Source: Finegoldia magna ATCC 53516 (GTDB lineage Bacteria; Bacillota; Clostridia; Tissierellales; Peptoniphilaceae). Taken from it: a stretch of 64,000 nucleotides of DNA. Of the stretch, positions 18,496 through 27,735 are shown in pieces (the stretch's first letter is position 1; each line of letters starts with the position of its first letter). The notes below the pieces were generated by a model. It did not search any database. It saw only the letters and a program-made list of their open reading frames with translations, and had not been told where the DNA came from. The position numbers were made by a program, and so were the translations under genes. The stretch lies in NCBI RefSeq assembly GCF_000159695.1, contig NZ_CM000955.1:62001-126000 (forward strand). The letters run 5' to 3'.

Positions 18496-20838
18496 TTAAC
18501 CTACCTCATTTTCATATATAGCATTCTGTAAATCAATGATTGCACTATTGTATAAATCCCTACCGCCAAACTCTTTAATGATTTTTGATGGTTTTCCAAG
18601 TCTAATAATTGGATCTAATTTTAGTACATCAATGCTTGTAATTTCTCGTATTCCTTGATTCATATATTTATCTAACAATGCTTCTAAAACTTCTCTTGCT
18701 ACACCACTATATTTGCTAAAGAAATCGTGTTTTTTTACATTATCTGCTCTTTCTTTTCTTGTCAATGGTTTTTTATCATAAGCAATGTGACAAATAAAAT
18801 CAAAATCATCAACATTTTCCATGTTGTTCTCTTGCTTCAAAAAGTCTATATCTATTCCTGATTCTTCTAACATTTTTCTTATAATCTCTTTTTTTGGATC
18901 TTTTCTCCAGCTGCGAATAAAATCATCTAAATCAGCATATTCTCCTCGTATGTTTTCTTTAGTATAATCGATGATGCTTTCGCGTCTTAGCAACTTGGAG
19001 TTTGTATCATAAATAGAAACTGTCTTGTTGATTATTTTAACTTTCAGACCATTTTTATCTATAGTAGGTACGCTTCGTTTATCTTTATCGAATCCGTATG
19101 TCTCATCTTTTTCACGTACTCTATCTGATTGATGTTTATTAGGATCAAACCCTGTATCAACAATAATCGGTCCATCCCAGTCGGGATCTGCAAATAATCT
19201 AGTTACATTTCTAAAATCCATTACTACAAAATGTGTCTTACCTTCGTTTTCTCTAATCCTTGTTCCTCTACCAATAATTTGCTTGAATTCTGTCATTGAG
19301 TTTAGCATTTGGTCTAATACAATCAGTTTAACCATTTTCGTATCTACACCAGTAGATAAAAGTTTGGATGTAGTTGCTATTACAGGATATTTTGAAGATA
19401 CTGATATGAAGTAATCTAATTTTCCTTTACCAATTTCATCGCTACCTGTAATACGAACGCAATAGTCTGGATGATCTTTAACTATGTCAGAATTTAAATT
19501 GACAAGCGCTACTCTCATTCTTTCTGCCGCATCTTCTGTAGGACAAAATACAATTGTTTTTGCCATTCTATCTGTAGCTTTTAAATAATCCGTTATTTCC
19601 TTTGCAACTTGCTGTGTTCTGTCTTCTATTACAATATTATAGTCATAGTCAGTATTATTGTATATTCTGTCTTCTATTTCTTTGCCATATTTATCTAGTT
19701 GATTTTTGAATGGGCGCCATCCTTCTCCAATATCTGTGGTAATGTTGATGACTTTAAATGGAGCAAGAAATCCATCTTCAATGCCTTCACGAAGTGAATA
19801 AGTATATATCGGTTCCCCAAAATAATGAGTATTAGATACGTATTTTGTTTCTTTAGGAGTAGCAGTCATGCCGATTTGTGTCGCAGAATTAAAATATTCC
19901 AATATACGTCTCCACCTAGAATCTTCTTTTGCTGATCCCCTGTGACATTCGTCAACTATTATCAAGTCAAAAAAATCTGGATTAAATAATTCAGAGAAAT
20001 GTTCCTTGTCGTCATCTCCGACTAATTGCTGGTACAGAGAAAAATAAACTTGATGAGATGTAATTGTTGTAGGATCATCTTTCGCAACATTAATCTTGTG
20101 GACAACTTTTTTTAATGGCGCAAAGTCTTGCGAAATTGTTTGATCAACTAAAACATTTCTATCTGCTAAGTATAATATTTTTTTCTTTTGACCACTCTGC
20201 AATAAACGATACACTATTTGAAAAGCAGTATATGTTTTACCTGTTCCTGTTGCCATAACAAGAAGCAATCTATCTTTTCCTCTTGATATTTCTTCAAGAG
20301 TTCTATTTATCGCAATTCTTTGATAATATCGTGGTGGATAAGTGTTTTGACTAGAATAGTATGGTTGTTCAATAATTTCTTCTTCTTGTTCTGTAATTCC
20401 CATTCCATTATTTTTTTCGTTTTTAAATCGACTAATCAATTCTTCCTCAGTAGGGAATTCAGACATAGAAAGCTCGCGCTCTTTTCCTGTCAAAAAATCA
20501 TGCTCCATGAAACCATCCCCATTAGAACTATAAGCAAATGGCAAATCAAGCATCTTTGCATATTCAATTGCTTGTTGTAAACCATAAGAAACACTCTTTC
20601 GATTGTCTTTTGCCTCTACAACAGCGATTGGATTGTTGTTATTTAAGTATAGTATATAGTCAGCTCTCTTTGGTCTTTCTCTAAATATTAGATTCCCACG
20701 AATATTAATCTTTCCGTCTGTAATTTTAGTTTCCATAGTAATCTTATTTTTATCCCATTTAGAGATAATAGACGGTGTAATATAATGAAGTTTAATATCT
20801 TCTTCGGTCATTTGTTTTTTATTTAATATTTTACTCAT
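18496..20838 (-). CDS. hsdR: Type I restriction endonuclease subunit (EcoEI-like)
   Basis: HsdR of 780 residues. The N-terminal PD-(D/E)XK nuclease region has RADYILYLNNNNPIAVVEAKD. The helicase motor shows Walker A MATGTGKTYTAF (about 195), VDECHRGS, MTATP and the motif VI segment QIIGRGTRIR. The C-terminal part from about 600 is of the EcoEI_R_C type. It cuts unmodified DNA after ATP-driven translocation. It is first in the operon R-M-S and seems intact. Confidence 0.95.
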   Translation of the reverse strand: MSKILNKKQMTEEDIKLHYITPSIISKWDKNKITMETKITDGKINIRGNLIFRERPKRADYILYLNNNNPIAVVEAKDNRKSVSYGLQQAIEYAKMLDLPFAYSSNGDGFMEHDFLTGKERELSMSEFPTEEELISRFKNEKNNGMGITEQEEEIIEQPYYSSQNTYPPRYYQRIAINRTLEEISRGKDRLLLVMATGTGKTYTAFQIVYRLLQSGQKKKILYLADRNVLVDQTISQDFAPLKKVVHKINVAKDDPTTITSHQVYFSLYQQLVGDDDKEHFSELFNPDFFDLIIVDECHRGSAKEDSRWRRILEYFNSATQIGMTATPKETKYVSNTHYFGEPIYTYSLREGIEDGFLAPFKVINITTDIGEGWRPFKNQLDKYGKEIEDRIYNNTDYDYNIVIEDRTQQVAKEITDYLKATDRMAKTIVFCPTEDAAERMRVALVNLNSDIVKDHPDYCVRITGSDEIGKGKLDYFISVSSKYPVIATTSKLLSTGVDTKMVKLIVLDQMLNSMTEFKQIIGRGTRIRENEGKTHFVVMDFRNVTRLFADPDWDGPIIVDTGFDPNKHQSDRVREKDETYGFDKDKRSVPTIDKNGLKVKIINKTVSIYDTNSKLLRRESIIDYTKENIRGEYADLDDFIRSWRKDPKKEIIRKMLEESGIDIDFLKQENNMENVDDFDFICHIAYDKKPLTRKERADNVKKHDFFSKYSGVAREVLEALLDKYMNQGIREITSIDVLKLDPIIRLGKPSKIIKEFGGRDLYNSAIIDLQNAIYENEVG

Positions 20839-21180
20839 TTCATCACCACCCGTAATTCTTAAATTTATGCAGTTTATTTTCGATGTATATTTATATTATA
20901 TAGCATACCTTCTTGAATAAGATAGTCCTGATAATACAATTTAAAAACTTTTGAATCTTAATCTGTATAGAAGTTTAATAAAAATTAATTCGAAACATTA
21001 GTTGTTTTATATCCTTTATAAATAATATATTTGAATAAGTCGTGTTTTGATCTTTTATAGTATATTTTTCAGTAATACGATTTTAAATTATTTTCTATTC
21101 TTCTATGTTTTCTGAATTTCTTACCATATCTTTTTATTATATGTTGTTACTGTATAGGTTTTTCTGTTTTTTTTATTTAT
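20839..21180. other. Intergenic region before hsdR, no gene seen
   Basis: An AT-rich stretch of 342 bases. It should hold the promoter of hsdR and the 3' end of the HEPN-like gene transcript. I see no convincing hairpin, ORF with a ribosome binding site or repeat in it. Confidence 0.5.
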
Positions 21181-22185
21181 TTAAAAAATATAATCATAAA
21201 TTAAGTCACAATTACCCATAAACCACTCATACCAAGAAATAGGATTTTTTATTACTATTCTTTCTTTGTTTTCATATTCCAGAAACTTGATTAACGTTAT
21301 ACGTACATTTTCAATTATGGATTCATAATTATACATATGAATTTCACTGAAATCCCACCATAAATTCCTTGCTGGATGAGCGGCAAAGCCACATCTTAGG
21401 TCATATATATAATCTAAATACTCAGCTGTTGTATTATTAATTTTTAAAATATTTTTAAGAATTTGGTGCATGTCTTTTCTCTTTGTTGTCGGCATCTTTT
21501 TCCTTTTTTTGATAAATTGAACTATTATATCAATACAATTATCTAAGGATATTATAGCTTCTTCTTCGTATAAGTTAGTTAACAAGCTGAGCGATTTAGA
21601 ATAATAAAAAATAGCTCTATTAACATATGGATCGAGTGCATTTATTTTTCTCATTATATAAGAAAAAACTTTCTCATTTACATTCGTATTATGCTTTCTA
21701 ATTTTAATTTCGTCAATAAACTCTTGGTAGTCATCAATAATATTATAATGACCATATCTAAACATAGTTCTTCCCATAAAAGAGCTTGAAATTCCATATG
21801 TCAATGCTAAAGCTCCTATAATATTAATCATGTAACTCCTATAAACATATTGATTTGATGAAAACATATAATTTTCTATAGTATCAGATATATGTTTATC
21901 AGATGATATATTTCTCCAACCTTTTTCCCAATCAGGAGCTACTAAAGCAACTAAAAGCGAGTTTTCGTGAAAATCATATTTGCAAGATATATTATCTGAT
22001 ACATAATTTAAACCTATAGTTTCATCACAACTCATATCCCTAATCATTATTAATCTATCATCTTCCATATCTTTTAGCCTCGAAGGAATTCTGTCCAAGG
22101 AATTTTTTAATTCTTGTCTATTAATACAAAAATTTGATTTTATAGCATCATTTATAAACTTGTTTTTAAATTCTAAAAAGCTCAT
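21181..22185 (-). CDS. HEPN-like protein beside the type I restriction system, function unknown
   Basis: A 334-residue soluble protein. Near the C-terminus (about 262-275) it has DLRCGFAAHPARN inside a helical region. The R264-x5-H270 spacing and the following Pro match the catalytic signature of HEPN ribonucleases found in abortive infection and toxin proteins. The helix before it (LYEEEAIISLDNCIDIIVQFI) fits the first HEPN helix. The N-terminal 150 residues are not recognised. Its position directly upstream of hsdR on the same strand suggests a defense role. The HEPN call is by motif only. Confidence 0.55.
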   Translation of the reverse strand: MSFLEFKNKFINDAIKSNFCINRQELKNSLDRIPSRLKDMEDDRLIMIRDMSCDETIGLNYVSDNISCKYDFHENSLLVALVAPDWEKGWRNISSDKHISDTIENYMFSSNQYVYRSYMINIIGALALTYGISSSFMGRTMFRYGHYNIIDDYQEFIDEIKIRKHNTNVNEKVFSYIMRKINALDPYVNRAIFYYSKSLSLLTNLYEEEAIISLDNCIDIIVQFIKKRKKMPTTKRKDMHQILKNILKINNTTAEYLDYIYDLRCGFAAHPARNLWWDFSEIHMYNYESIIENVRITLIKFLEYENKERIVIKNPISWYEWFMGNCDLIYDYIF

Positions 22186-22380
22186 TATTTCCTCATCTTA
22201 ACTAGTAATTAAAGTAAAATTTACATAATATTTTTATTTATTCCGTCAACTCAATACTACCCACGTGCCTTAATCGTCACTATAAATACATATTCTTACT
22301 TATATTATACACAAAACAAAACCCTACTTTCACGTAGAGTCCTTAGTCAAATTAACTTTTATTTATATCCCTACCTTTAA

Positions 22381-22516
22381 ATTCAACAAGTATTTGTCCA
22401 TTTTTCATTCAAGTCTTTGGCAAGTTTTCATTCAAGTATTTGTCCATTTTTCATTCAAGTATTTGGCGTGTTTTCGTTCAAGTATTTGACAGTTTTTCAT
22501 TCAAGTATTTGGCGGT
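22381..22516. repeat. 23-bp tandem repeat block, about 5.5 units
   Basis: Units begin at 22407, 22430, 22453, 22476 and 22499, each exactly 23 bases, with a diverged copy before. The constant part is TTCAAGTNTTTG and the variable part alternates between TCCATTTTTC, GCAAGTTTTC, GCGTGTTTTC and ACAGTTTTTC. It sits between the HEPN-like gene and a terminator. Repeats of this kind resemble arrays of transposase-binding sites at ends of IS21-type elements, but no transposase is next to it. Confidence 0.8.
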
Positions 22517-22570
22517 CTAGATTTATATTTTTCTGTATTTACTATCTCTTCCTAAAATTATCCATAAAAA

Positions 22571-22592
22571 AGCACCTACAACTGTAGATGCT
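22571..22592 (-). terminator. Terminator hairpin of the recurring AGCATCTAC/GTAGGTGCT family
   Basis: AGCACCTACA and TGTAGATGCT (one mismatch-like G-T pair) form a 10-bp stem with a 2-base gap. On the minus strand it is followed by TTTTTTATGG. It lies 16 bases after the stop of the methyltransferase gene. Confidence 0.8.
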
Positions 22593-22607
22593 TGTATAGA
22601 ATTAATT

Positions 22608-23099
22608 TTATTTTCTTCTTATCCGTGGTATTACTCGATTTACTTGTTTTAAATATATTTCATATTCTTCTCCAAATTCATTTTTTAACCATTTTTCTTC
22701 TGTATTTTTCATTAATATTGTTAAAAAAGCCCAAAATACAAATGGAAGTATTAGCAAAATATAGTTTGCTGTAAATAAAAGTAGACCTGTGAATATAAAT
22801 ATAAATGCTGAATAAACAGGATTTCTTACTATGCTGTATACTCCTGTTGTTATCAACTTTTTTTCTGTAACTTTTTTATTTATTTTCTGAACTATTACTG
22901 CTTGTATCCATAAATATATTCCTAAAAGGATCATGAATATTGCTGCTATAATAAAAAACATTTTGCCTTTAATGATTTCTCCTTGATAAATGTATCCATT
23001 GAGATAAAGCCATATCCCAGCTATTGTAAGGATTAGACAAGTAATTACATATATTGGCCCGACACCGAATATGGGCATTTTAAATTCTTGTGATTTCAT
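22608..23099 (-). CDS. Isoprenylcysteine carboxyl methyltransferase-like membrane methyltransferase
   Basis: A protein of 163 residues with four membrane helices. The C-terminal half has the ICMT/PEMT family pattern: TTGVYSIVRNPVYSA for the SAM-binding turn, then EEKWLKNEFGEEYEIYLKQVNRVIPR. Bacterial members methylate lipids or small molecules and the substrate here is unknown. It is the last gene of a four-gene minus-strand cluster. Confidence 0.8.
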   Translation of the reverse strand: MKSQEFKMPIFGVGPIYVITCLILTIAGIWLYLNGYIYQGEIIKGKMFFIIAAIFMILLGIYLWIQAVIVQKINKKVTEKKLITTGVYSIVRNPVYSAFIFIFTGLLLFTANYILLILPFVFWAFLTILMKNTEEKWLKNEFGEEYEIYLKQVNRVIPRIRRK

Positions 23100-23112
23100 T
23101 GTCTGCCCTAAA

Positions 23113-24051
23113 TTATTGTCCTAACAATTCAATAATCTCATCCTGTGCTTCTCTTCCTTCTCTAAAAAATCTCACCAATGGATAGCAGTGGCACATTCTT
23201 TTTCCGACAATAATTTCGTATGGAACGTGGTATTTTTCCATTGCTTTTTTAAAGGTTTGCGCAAAGGCATAGAGACATTCATTTTCGCCGTAATAATAAT
23301 AGATTTTCGGAAAGTCGGTAAAATCTCCTACAGTTCCGTCTAGCATATATTCAGGTATGTCTTTATCTCCTTTTGCGATTTCTCTTGCAGTTTTAATGTA
23401 TGTCGGATCAATCATTACGTCCTTGTAGTTAAGTTCTTCTAATTTCTCCCAAATTTCTTTGTTTTCATCGACAGTTACATCGAAAATTCCTCCCGGAGAA
23501 ACTGAAATGATTTTGCCCGGCATTGGAAGTGGTCTTCCTAAAGCATTATTATGTAGAAAAATCCCAAGTGATAGACAAGCACCTGACGAAAATCCAAGTA
23601 CGCTGATGTTTTCTGTCTTGTAACTTTCTGTCATCAGCCTATAAGTTTCAAAACAAACTTCGTATGTCTTATCGATTTTTACATTTTCTGAACAAAGTGG
23701 ATAAAACAAAAACCAAACATCTTTGCCGGTTTGTTCCATTATTCTTTCCGACAAAACAAAGTCCAATTTGTCCGGTTGTGTAATCATTCCTCCGCCAAAT
23801 AGATAAAGAACTGCACCTTTTGAATGAATTTGATTTTTTTGATATGAAATCAGTCTGTGTCCCATAACATCTCTATCAGAAAGATAATAATTTTTTCTCG
23901 TAGCCCTTTCCTTAGCCTTTTCTAAATCAAATACTAATTTTGCATTTTCACTTTTTGCATACTCAAGCATCTCTTCTTTGTTCTTTAAAAACATTTTCTT
24001 GATTCCGAGAAGTCTTACAATTTCCGATGCAATTTTATAAGTCAAACTCAT
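23113..24051 (-). CDS. Alpha/beta hydrolase (esterase/lipase-like)
   Basis: A protein of 312 residues of the hormone-sensitive-lipase-like group. LYLFGGGMITQP is the oxyanion-hole region, SVLGFSSGACLSLG the nucleophile elbow (Ser about 172), and KIYYYYGENECL with CHCYPLVRFF near the end provide likely Asp/Glu and His. No signal peptide is seen. It is 13 bases upstream of the ICMT-like gene, so they are probably cotranscribed. Confidence 0.8.
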   Translation of the reverse strand: MSLTYKIASEIVRLLGIKKMFLKNKEEMLEYAKSENAKLVFDLEKAKERATRKNYYLSDRDVMGHRLISYQKNQIHSKGAVLYLFGGGMITQPDKLDFVLSERIMEQTGKDVWFLFYPLCSENVKIDKTYEVCFETYRLMTESYKTENISVLGFSSGACLSLGIFLHNNALGRPLPMPGKIISVSPGGIFDVTVDENKEIWEKLEELNYKDVMIDPTYIKTAREIAKGDKDIPEYMLDGTVGDFTDFPKIYYYYGENECLYAFAQTFKKAMEKYHVPYEIIVGKRMCHCYPLVRFFREGREAQDEIIELLGQ

Positions 24052-24125
24052 TTTACTCCTCCATTAATAATAAATTAATCACAAACTTACAAGTTTTTCC
24101 AATTTCTTATTCTCATAAAATCGGT

Positions 24126-24752
24126 TCATTCTCTATCACCTGTAATAAAATAATCACAACAATCTGCTCCACTTGCTATAGTGCCTTTTCTATGTAAAAC
24201 TCCATGTTGAAGACTTATCATAACCTCATCCAATTCACAGAATAGCGGCATTAATTCATGTACCCCAAGCTTTTTAGTGTATGTGCAAATAGGGCAACGA
24301 GTAATTCTGTAATAACAAGCGCCCTCATATGGTTCTCCCTTAAAATCGACCTTAAATGATGTTGGATAGAGTTTTTCTTTTTCTTCTGTATACCATTTAT
24401 AATACTTAACTATATTTTTCTTATTGGCTTCTTTTCCTCTCTTAGTATTTAGATTAGTTAATGAAAAAAACCATTTGACAAAATACAGAGAGCGACGCAT
24501 CATTTCCTGGATAGTCTCTGGAGGAATTTCTTTTTCGCTTGCTAAATATGGTGCAACAAATACAAGAGCGAACATCTCATTGTATGCCATTGGATTATCA
24601 TCTCCGATATCATCTGCTTCTTCTACTAGTTTTCGATAAATTTTTTTGCTTTTTTTGAGGATATTCTTGGCATACTCCCTTCCATATTTTTCCACCAAAA
24701 CTTTTTTCATAGGATGTTGAAACTGATAGAAATAAAAACTGTGATATTTCAT
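24126..24752 (-). CDS. L-2-amino-thiazoline-4-carboxylic acid hydrolase family protein
   Basis: A protein of 208 residues. The C-terminal part matches the ATC-hydrolase family: CYYRITRCPICTYTKKLGVHELMPLFCELDEVM and GVLHRKGTIASGADCCDYFI, with the conserved cysteines visible. Characterised members open a thiazoline ring, but many relatives act beside methyltransferases with unknown substrates. It lies 27 bases downstream of a SAM methyltransferase gene. Confidence 0.8.
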   Translation of the reverse strand: MKYHSFYFYQFQHPMKKVLVEKYGREYAKNILKKSKKIYRKLVEEADDIGDDNPMAYNEMFALVFVAPYLASEKEIPPETIQEMMRRSLYFVKWFFSLTNLNTKRGKEANKKNIVKYYKWYTEEKEKLYPTSFKVDFKGEPYEGACYYRITRCPICTYTKKLGVHELMPLFCELDEVMISLQHGVLHRKGTIASGADCCDYFITGDRE

Positions 24753-24779
24753 TTTTATCCTTGCCTTTCTTTATCTTAT

Positions 24780-25388
24780 CTATTTTCTTGCGATAAATAC
24801 GACTTGTTGTTTTCTATCTAAATAATATTCAAAATTAAATCCCAATTTTCCAAGCATTCTTGTTAAGTCGTCGGGTGTGTATACTTCCATTTCTATCATA
24901 TTCGCTAATTTTTTTACATCTCTTCTTTTCATAGATGATATTTCATTGCATATTAAAAACTGTCCGCCTTTTTTTAGCACACGATAAATTTCTTTGAAAC
25001 ATTCTTCTATGTCATTCCAAAAATAAATAGTTTCAAAAGCTGTGACGACATCTATCGATTCATCTTCAAAAGGAAGTCTCTTTACATCTCCAAGTGAAAT
25101 CTCGCATCTTCCAGACTCAATCGCTTGTTTGTTTATCTCGCTTGCCATTTTTACACTTGTTTCTGAGTGGTCAATTCCATAAACTTTTTTTGCTTTGGTT
25201 AAAAAATATTCTATGTTACGACCGCCGCCGCATCCCAAATCCAAGACAATATAATCGTTTTCAATATTTATGTAAGACCTTCCCCAACTTGCTAATTTTT
25301 CATGTCCTTTATTCATACTTTTTAACATAAATCTGCCGCCAAAATTATCCTTTGGCTTTCTAAAATTTTCAAAAAAGCGCTTAAACAT
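24780..25388 (-). CDS. Class I SAM-dependent methyltransferase
   Basis: A protein of 202 residues. The SAM site motif I is VLDLGCGGGRN (about 48-58), motif II YGIDHSETSVKMA, then GDVKRLPFEDESIDVVTAFETIYFW and YRVLKKGGQFLICNE. This is the Methyltransf_11/UbiE-like type, with small-molecule substrate unknown. It is the first gene of the cluster of two methyltransferases and two hydrolases. Confidence 0.85.
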   Translation of the reverse strand: MFKRFFENFRKPKDNFGGRFMLKSMNKGHEKLASWGRSYINIENDYIVLDLGCGGGRNIEYFLTKAKKVYGIDHSETSVKMASEINKQAIESGRCEISLGDVKRLPFEDESIDVVTAFETIYFWNDIEECFKEIYRVLKKGGQFLICNEISSMKRRDVKKLANMIEMEVYTPDDLTRMLGKLGFNFEYYLDRKQQVVFIARK

Positions 25389-25463
25389 TTCAGCCTCCTA
25401 TTGATATCTGTTCTCACCTATATTATACCACGTTTTCTTTTCTTAATTTCATGTTTTTGTGCA

Positions 25464-26581
25464 GACTAATTGTCAAATCAAATGCAACACCTATGGTAAG
25501 AAACCAAAAAGTTCTTCTTTAGGTGTTTTATATTGTATACATTTTCTAGGTCTATTATTCATTAAACTTAAGTTATAATTTAAATCATTAATATTTACTT
25601 CCGATAAATCCATACCCTTAGGATAAAACTCCCTTAAAAGTCCATTACTATTTTCATTTGTACCCTTTTGCCATGCACAGTAGGGGTCACAAAAATAAGT
25701 TTTACATCCTAACTCTTTTTCTATTTTCTCAAATTCTGAAAATTCTTTACCTCTATCAAAAGTTATTGTTTTCACTAATTCTTTGGGAAAATCTTTTAGT
25801 GCATTGATTATTGCAGGTGTTACATTTTCTGATTTTCTATTTTCAACTAGAATTGCTATATAGTATCTAGATTTTCTTTCTGCTAAAGTTACGAAACAGT
25901 ATCCACTTTTTCTTTTATGATCGAACCTGCCTGATTCTACTGTATCTGCTTCCCAGTGACCTAGCTCTTGCCTTTTGTATATTTCTTAGGGTCTTTTCTT
26001 AATAGTTCTGCCTTTATCGTTAAATTTTCCTCTTTTTTCTGCTGGTCTTTTAAATCTTCCTTTTCTTCTCAAATTTTCCATACTGGTTTTGGCAGGTTTT
26101 TTTGCGTGTATAAGCCTATATATAGTTGATGTAGATGGTATATGATTAATAGAATTTGTATTTCTATTTGATATTTGTTCAGGTGACCAATGTTCATTAA
26201 TTTTTATAGTTAAATACTCAATAACATCTTTAGAAAACTTGGTTTTCCTATGACAATCTTTCCTTCTATGACGATATTTGTCATTTGCCTTTATTGGGAA
26301 GTATTTAGTGTAACTTCCTCTACTGGATTTTATTTTAGAAGAATTTCTTTTAATTTCTCGAGATATTGTACCAGGTGACCTTTTAAGTGCTTGTGCAATT
26401 TTTCTTATACTCATTCCTAAATTTAAAAATTGATAGATACAAGATCTCTCTTCTATGGTAAGATGGTTATAGCTCATAGTTAATCGCTCCTTTTAATATG
26501 TTTTGTTTGGTCACTTACATATTAACACAGCTGATTAGCTATGAGTTATTTTATGTTGCACTTGTTATGATAAATTATCTG
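25464..26581 (-). mobile_element. IS30 family element, defective copy
   Basis: An element of 1118 bp matching the copy at 61916-63033 almost base for base in opposite orientation. The ends are GACTAATTGTCAAATCAAATGCAAC on one side and a related sequence ending ATAAATTATCTG on the other, which form the imperfect terminal repeats. The transposase gene carries a stop codon, so this copy can move only with help in trans. Confidence 0.9.
25491..26477 (-). pseudogene. IS30 family transposase with internal ochre codon
   Basis: The frame starts SYNHLTIEERSCIYQFLN with the IS30 HTH (MSIRKIAQALKRSPGTISREI) and stops at TAA near 25986 where the intact copy reads KRPKEIYK. A CCTAAA to CCCTAA change made the stop. 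Downstream the frame continues unchanged through the DDE catalytic region (HWEADTVE, TFDRGKEF, KGTNENSNG) to 25491. A second small difference (KKPAKT against KKLPKT) comes from a compensated insertion and deletion. Confidence 0.92.
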
Positions 26582-26724
26582 CAAAATAAACCGGTGTAGA
26601 TGATAGATTACAACTGCCACAACAAACATAAAATTGCTTTTTAAAAAATAAAAAACAGCTTTTAAGATTTCTTTTAAATCCTAAAAACCATTTATTTCAA
26701 TACTAATCTCTTGATTTGTTTATC

Positions 26725-27474
26725 TTAAATTTCTTTTAAAAATTTTAATGCCAAATACAATTTCCCAATATCATGGTTGGCATTATGAAGTCCTTCGACC
26801 TCATAACAGCTCTCATTTAATACATCTCCTGCCTCAAGAAAGTCATAAAGTTCAAATCCATAAAAATCACAAGCTGCTTGAACACCTGCAAGTTCCATTT
26901 CTACTGCTATACATCCTTCTGACTTTCTCTTTGAAACAAGTCCGCGTGTCTCACGAAGCATAACGTCTGTAGTCCAAACTTTTCCCTTAGTATATGGAGC
27001 TTTTTCTTTGATAAAAAATTCTTCAAGCTTATCATGATTTTTAATAGCAATGTAATCTGAAGGCGCCGCATAATAATAAGATGCTCCCTCACCTCTATAA
27101 GCCTCTGTTGGAGTAATGTACTTCCCAAAAGTCTTTTCCTCGTCAAGACTTCCGCAGGATCCAAACATAACAAATTTATTTGCACCTGTAATCCAATTAA
27201 CTTCTACACAATCTCCTGAAGCAAGGGCGGAACCAATCATAGTAAGATAAAATACAAATTCTTGACTTTCAAATTTACTTTTATATATTGGCCTTGACCC
27301 ATTTGCAGATCCTATTTCGCCAATTTCTTCGCATTCAAAATTATCAAGCAAATATTCTAGTATGCTTTTTGAAAATATTATCAAGCATTTCTCTGCAATA
27401 TTTTTCTTTTCTCCATAAAAGTCTTTTAGACTGATAAGTGGCTCTGTTTCATTATCAAAACTATCTATTATCAT
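26725..27474 (-). CDS. Nucleoside phosphorylase (uridine phosphorylase-like), copy 1
   Basis: A protein of 249 residues of the PNP/UDP phosphorylase family: FVMFGSCGSL as phosphate-binding loop, EAYRGEGASYYYAAPSDY, and GCIAVEMELAGVQAACDFYGFELYDFL, the nucleoside-binding Glu-Met-Glu region. It probably cleaves a nucleoside with phosphate in salvage. A second copy at 58166-58915 differs at only about 20 residues. Both are preceded by the same flank, which also carries an RlmD-tail fragment. Confidence 0.85.
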   Translation of the reverse strand: MIIDSFDNETEPLISLKDFYGEKKNIAEKCLIIFSKSILEYLLDNFECEEIGEIGSANGSRPIYKSKFESQEFVFYLTMIGSALASGDCVEVNWITGANKFVMFGSCGSLDEEKTFGKYITPTEAYRGEGASYYYAAPSDYIAIKNHDKLEEFFIKEKAPYTKGKVWTTDVMLRETRGLVSKRKSEGCIAVEMELAGVQAACDFYGFELYDFLEAGDVLNESCYEVEGLHNANHDIGKLYLALKFLKEI

Positions 27475-27544
27475 AGTTTCACCTCTTAATTCTTATATAA
27501 TATATTATAGCATTCTCATTTTCTTGACAACAACACTATTGATT

Positions 27545-27618
27545 CCGCCTTCTTGAGGGGCCAGTATGGATAAAATTTGATATTTTTCAAAAGCCTCGTA
27601 TCTGGAAACAGGTTAATT
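27545..27618 (-). pseudogene. Remnant of an RlmD-tail-like coding segment
   Basis: This stretch closely matches 59148-59226 and 61262-61345. On the minus strand it reads like the joint before the tail protein at 60962-61282, with a trace of VESIVLLS. It has no start codon and is cut off. It is a scar of a mobile or duplicated segment. Confidence 0.6.
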
Positions 27619-27714
27619 AACTATTTATCCTCTCCTCATCTTTGGGTTTAACTCTAGACTAAAATAAAATTTTAAAAATTTACATTACCAGCCCCTAAAA
27701 TTAAGTATAAGAAT

Positions 27715-27735
27715 AGCACCTACTTTGTAGATGCT
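27715..27735 (-). terminator. Terminator hairpin of the ABC-F gene
   Basis: AGCATCTAC and GTAGGTGCT pair around AAA on the minus strand, followed by ATTCTTATA. The ABC-F stop codon TAG forms the first bases of the stem. Same family as 13391-13409 and 22571-22592. Confidence 0.75.

Noticed and set aside
22381..22516. CRISPR array
   Set aside because: Unit length is 23 bases in total, the variable tails are only about 10 bases and resemble each other, and no cas gene is near.
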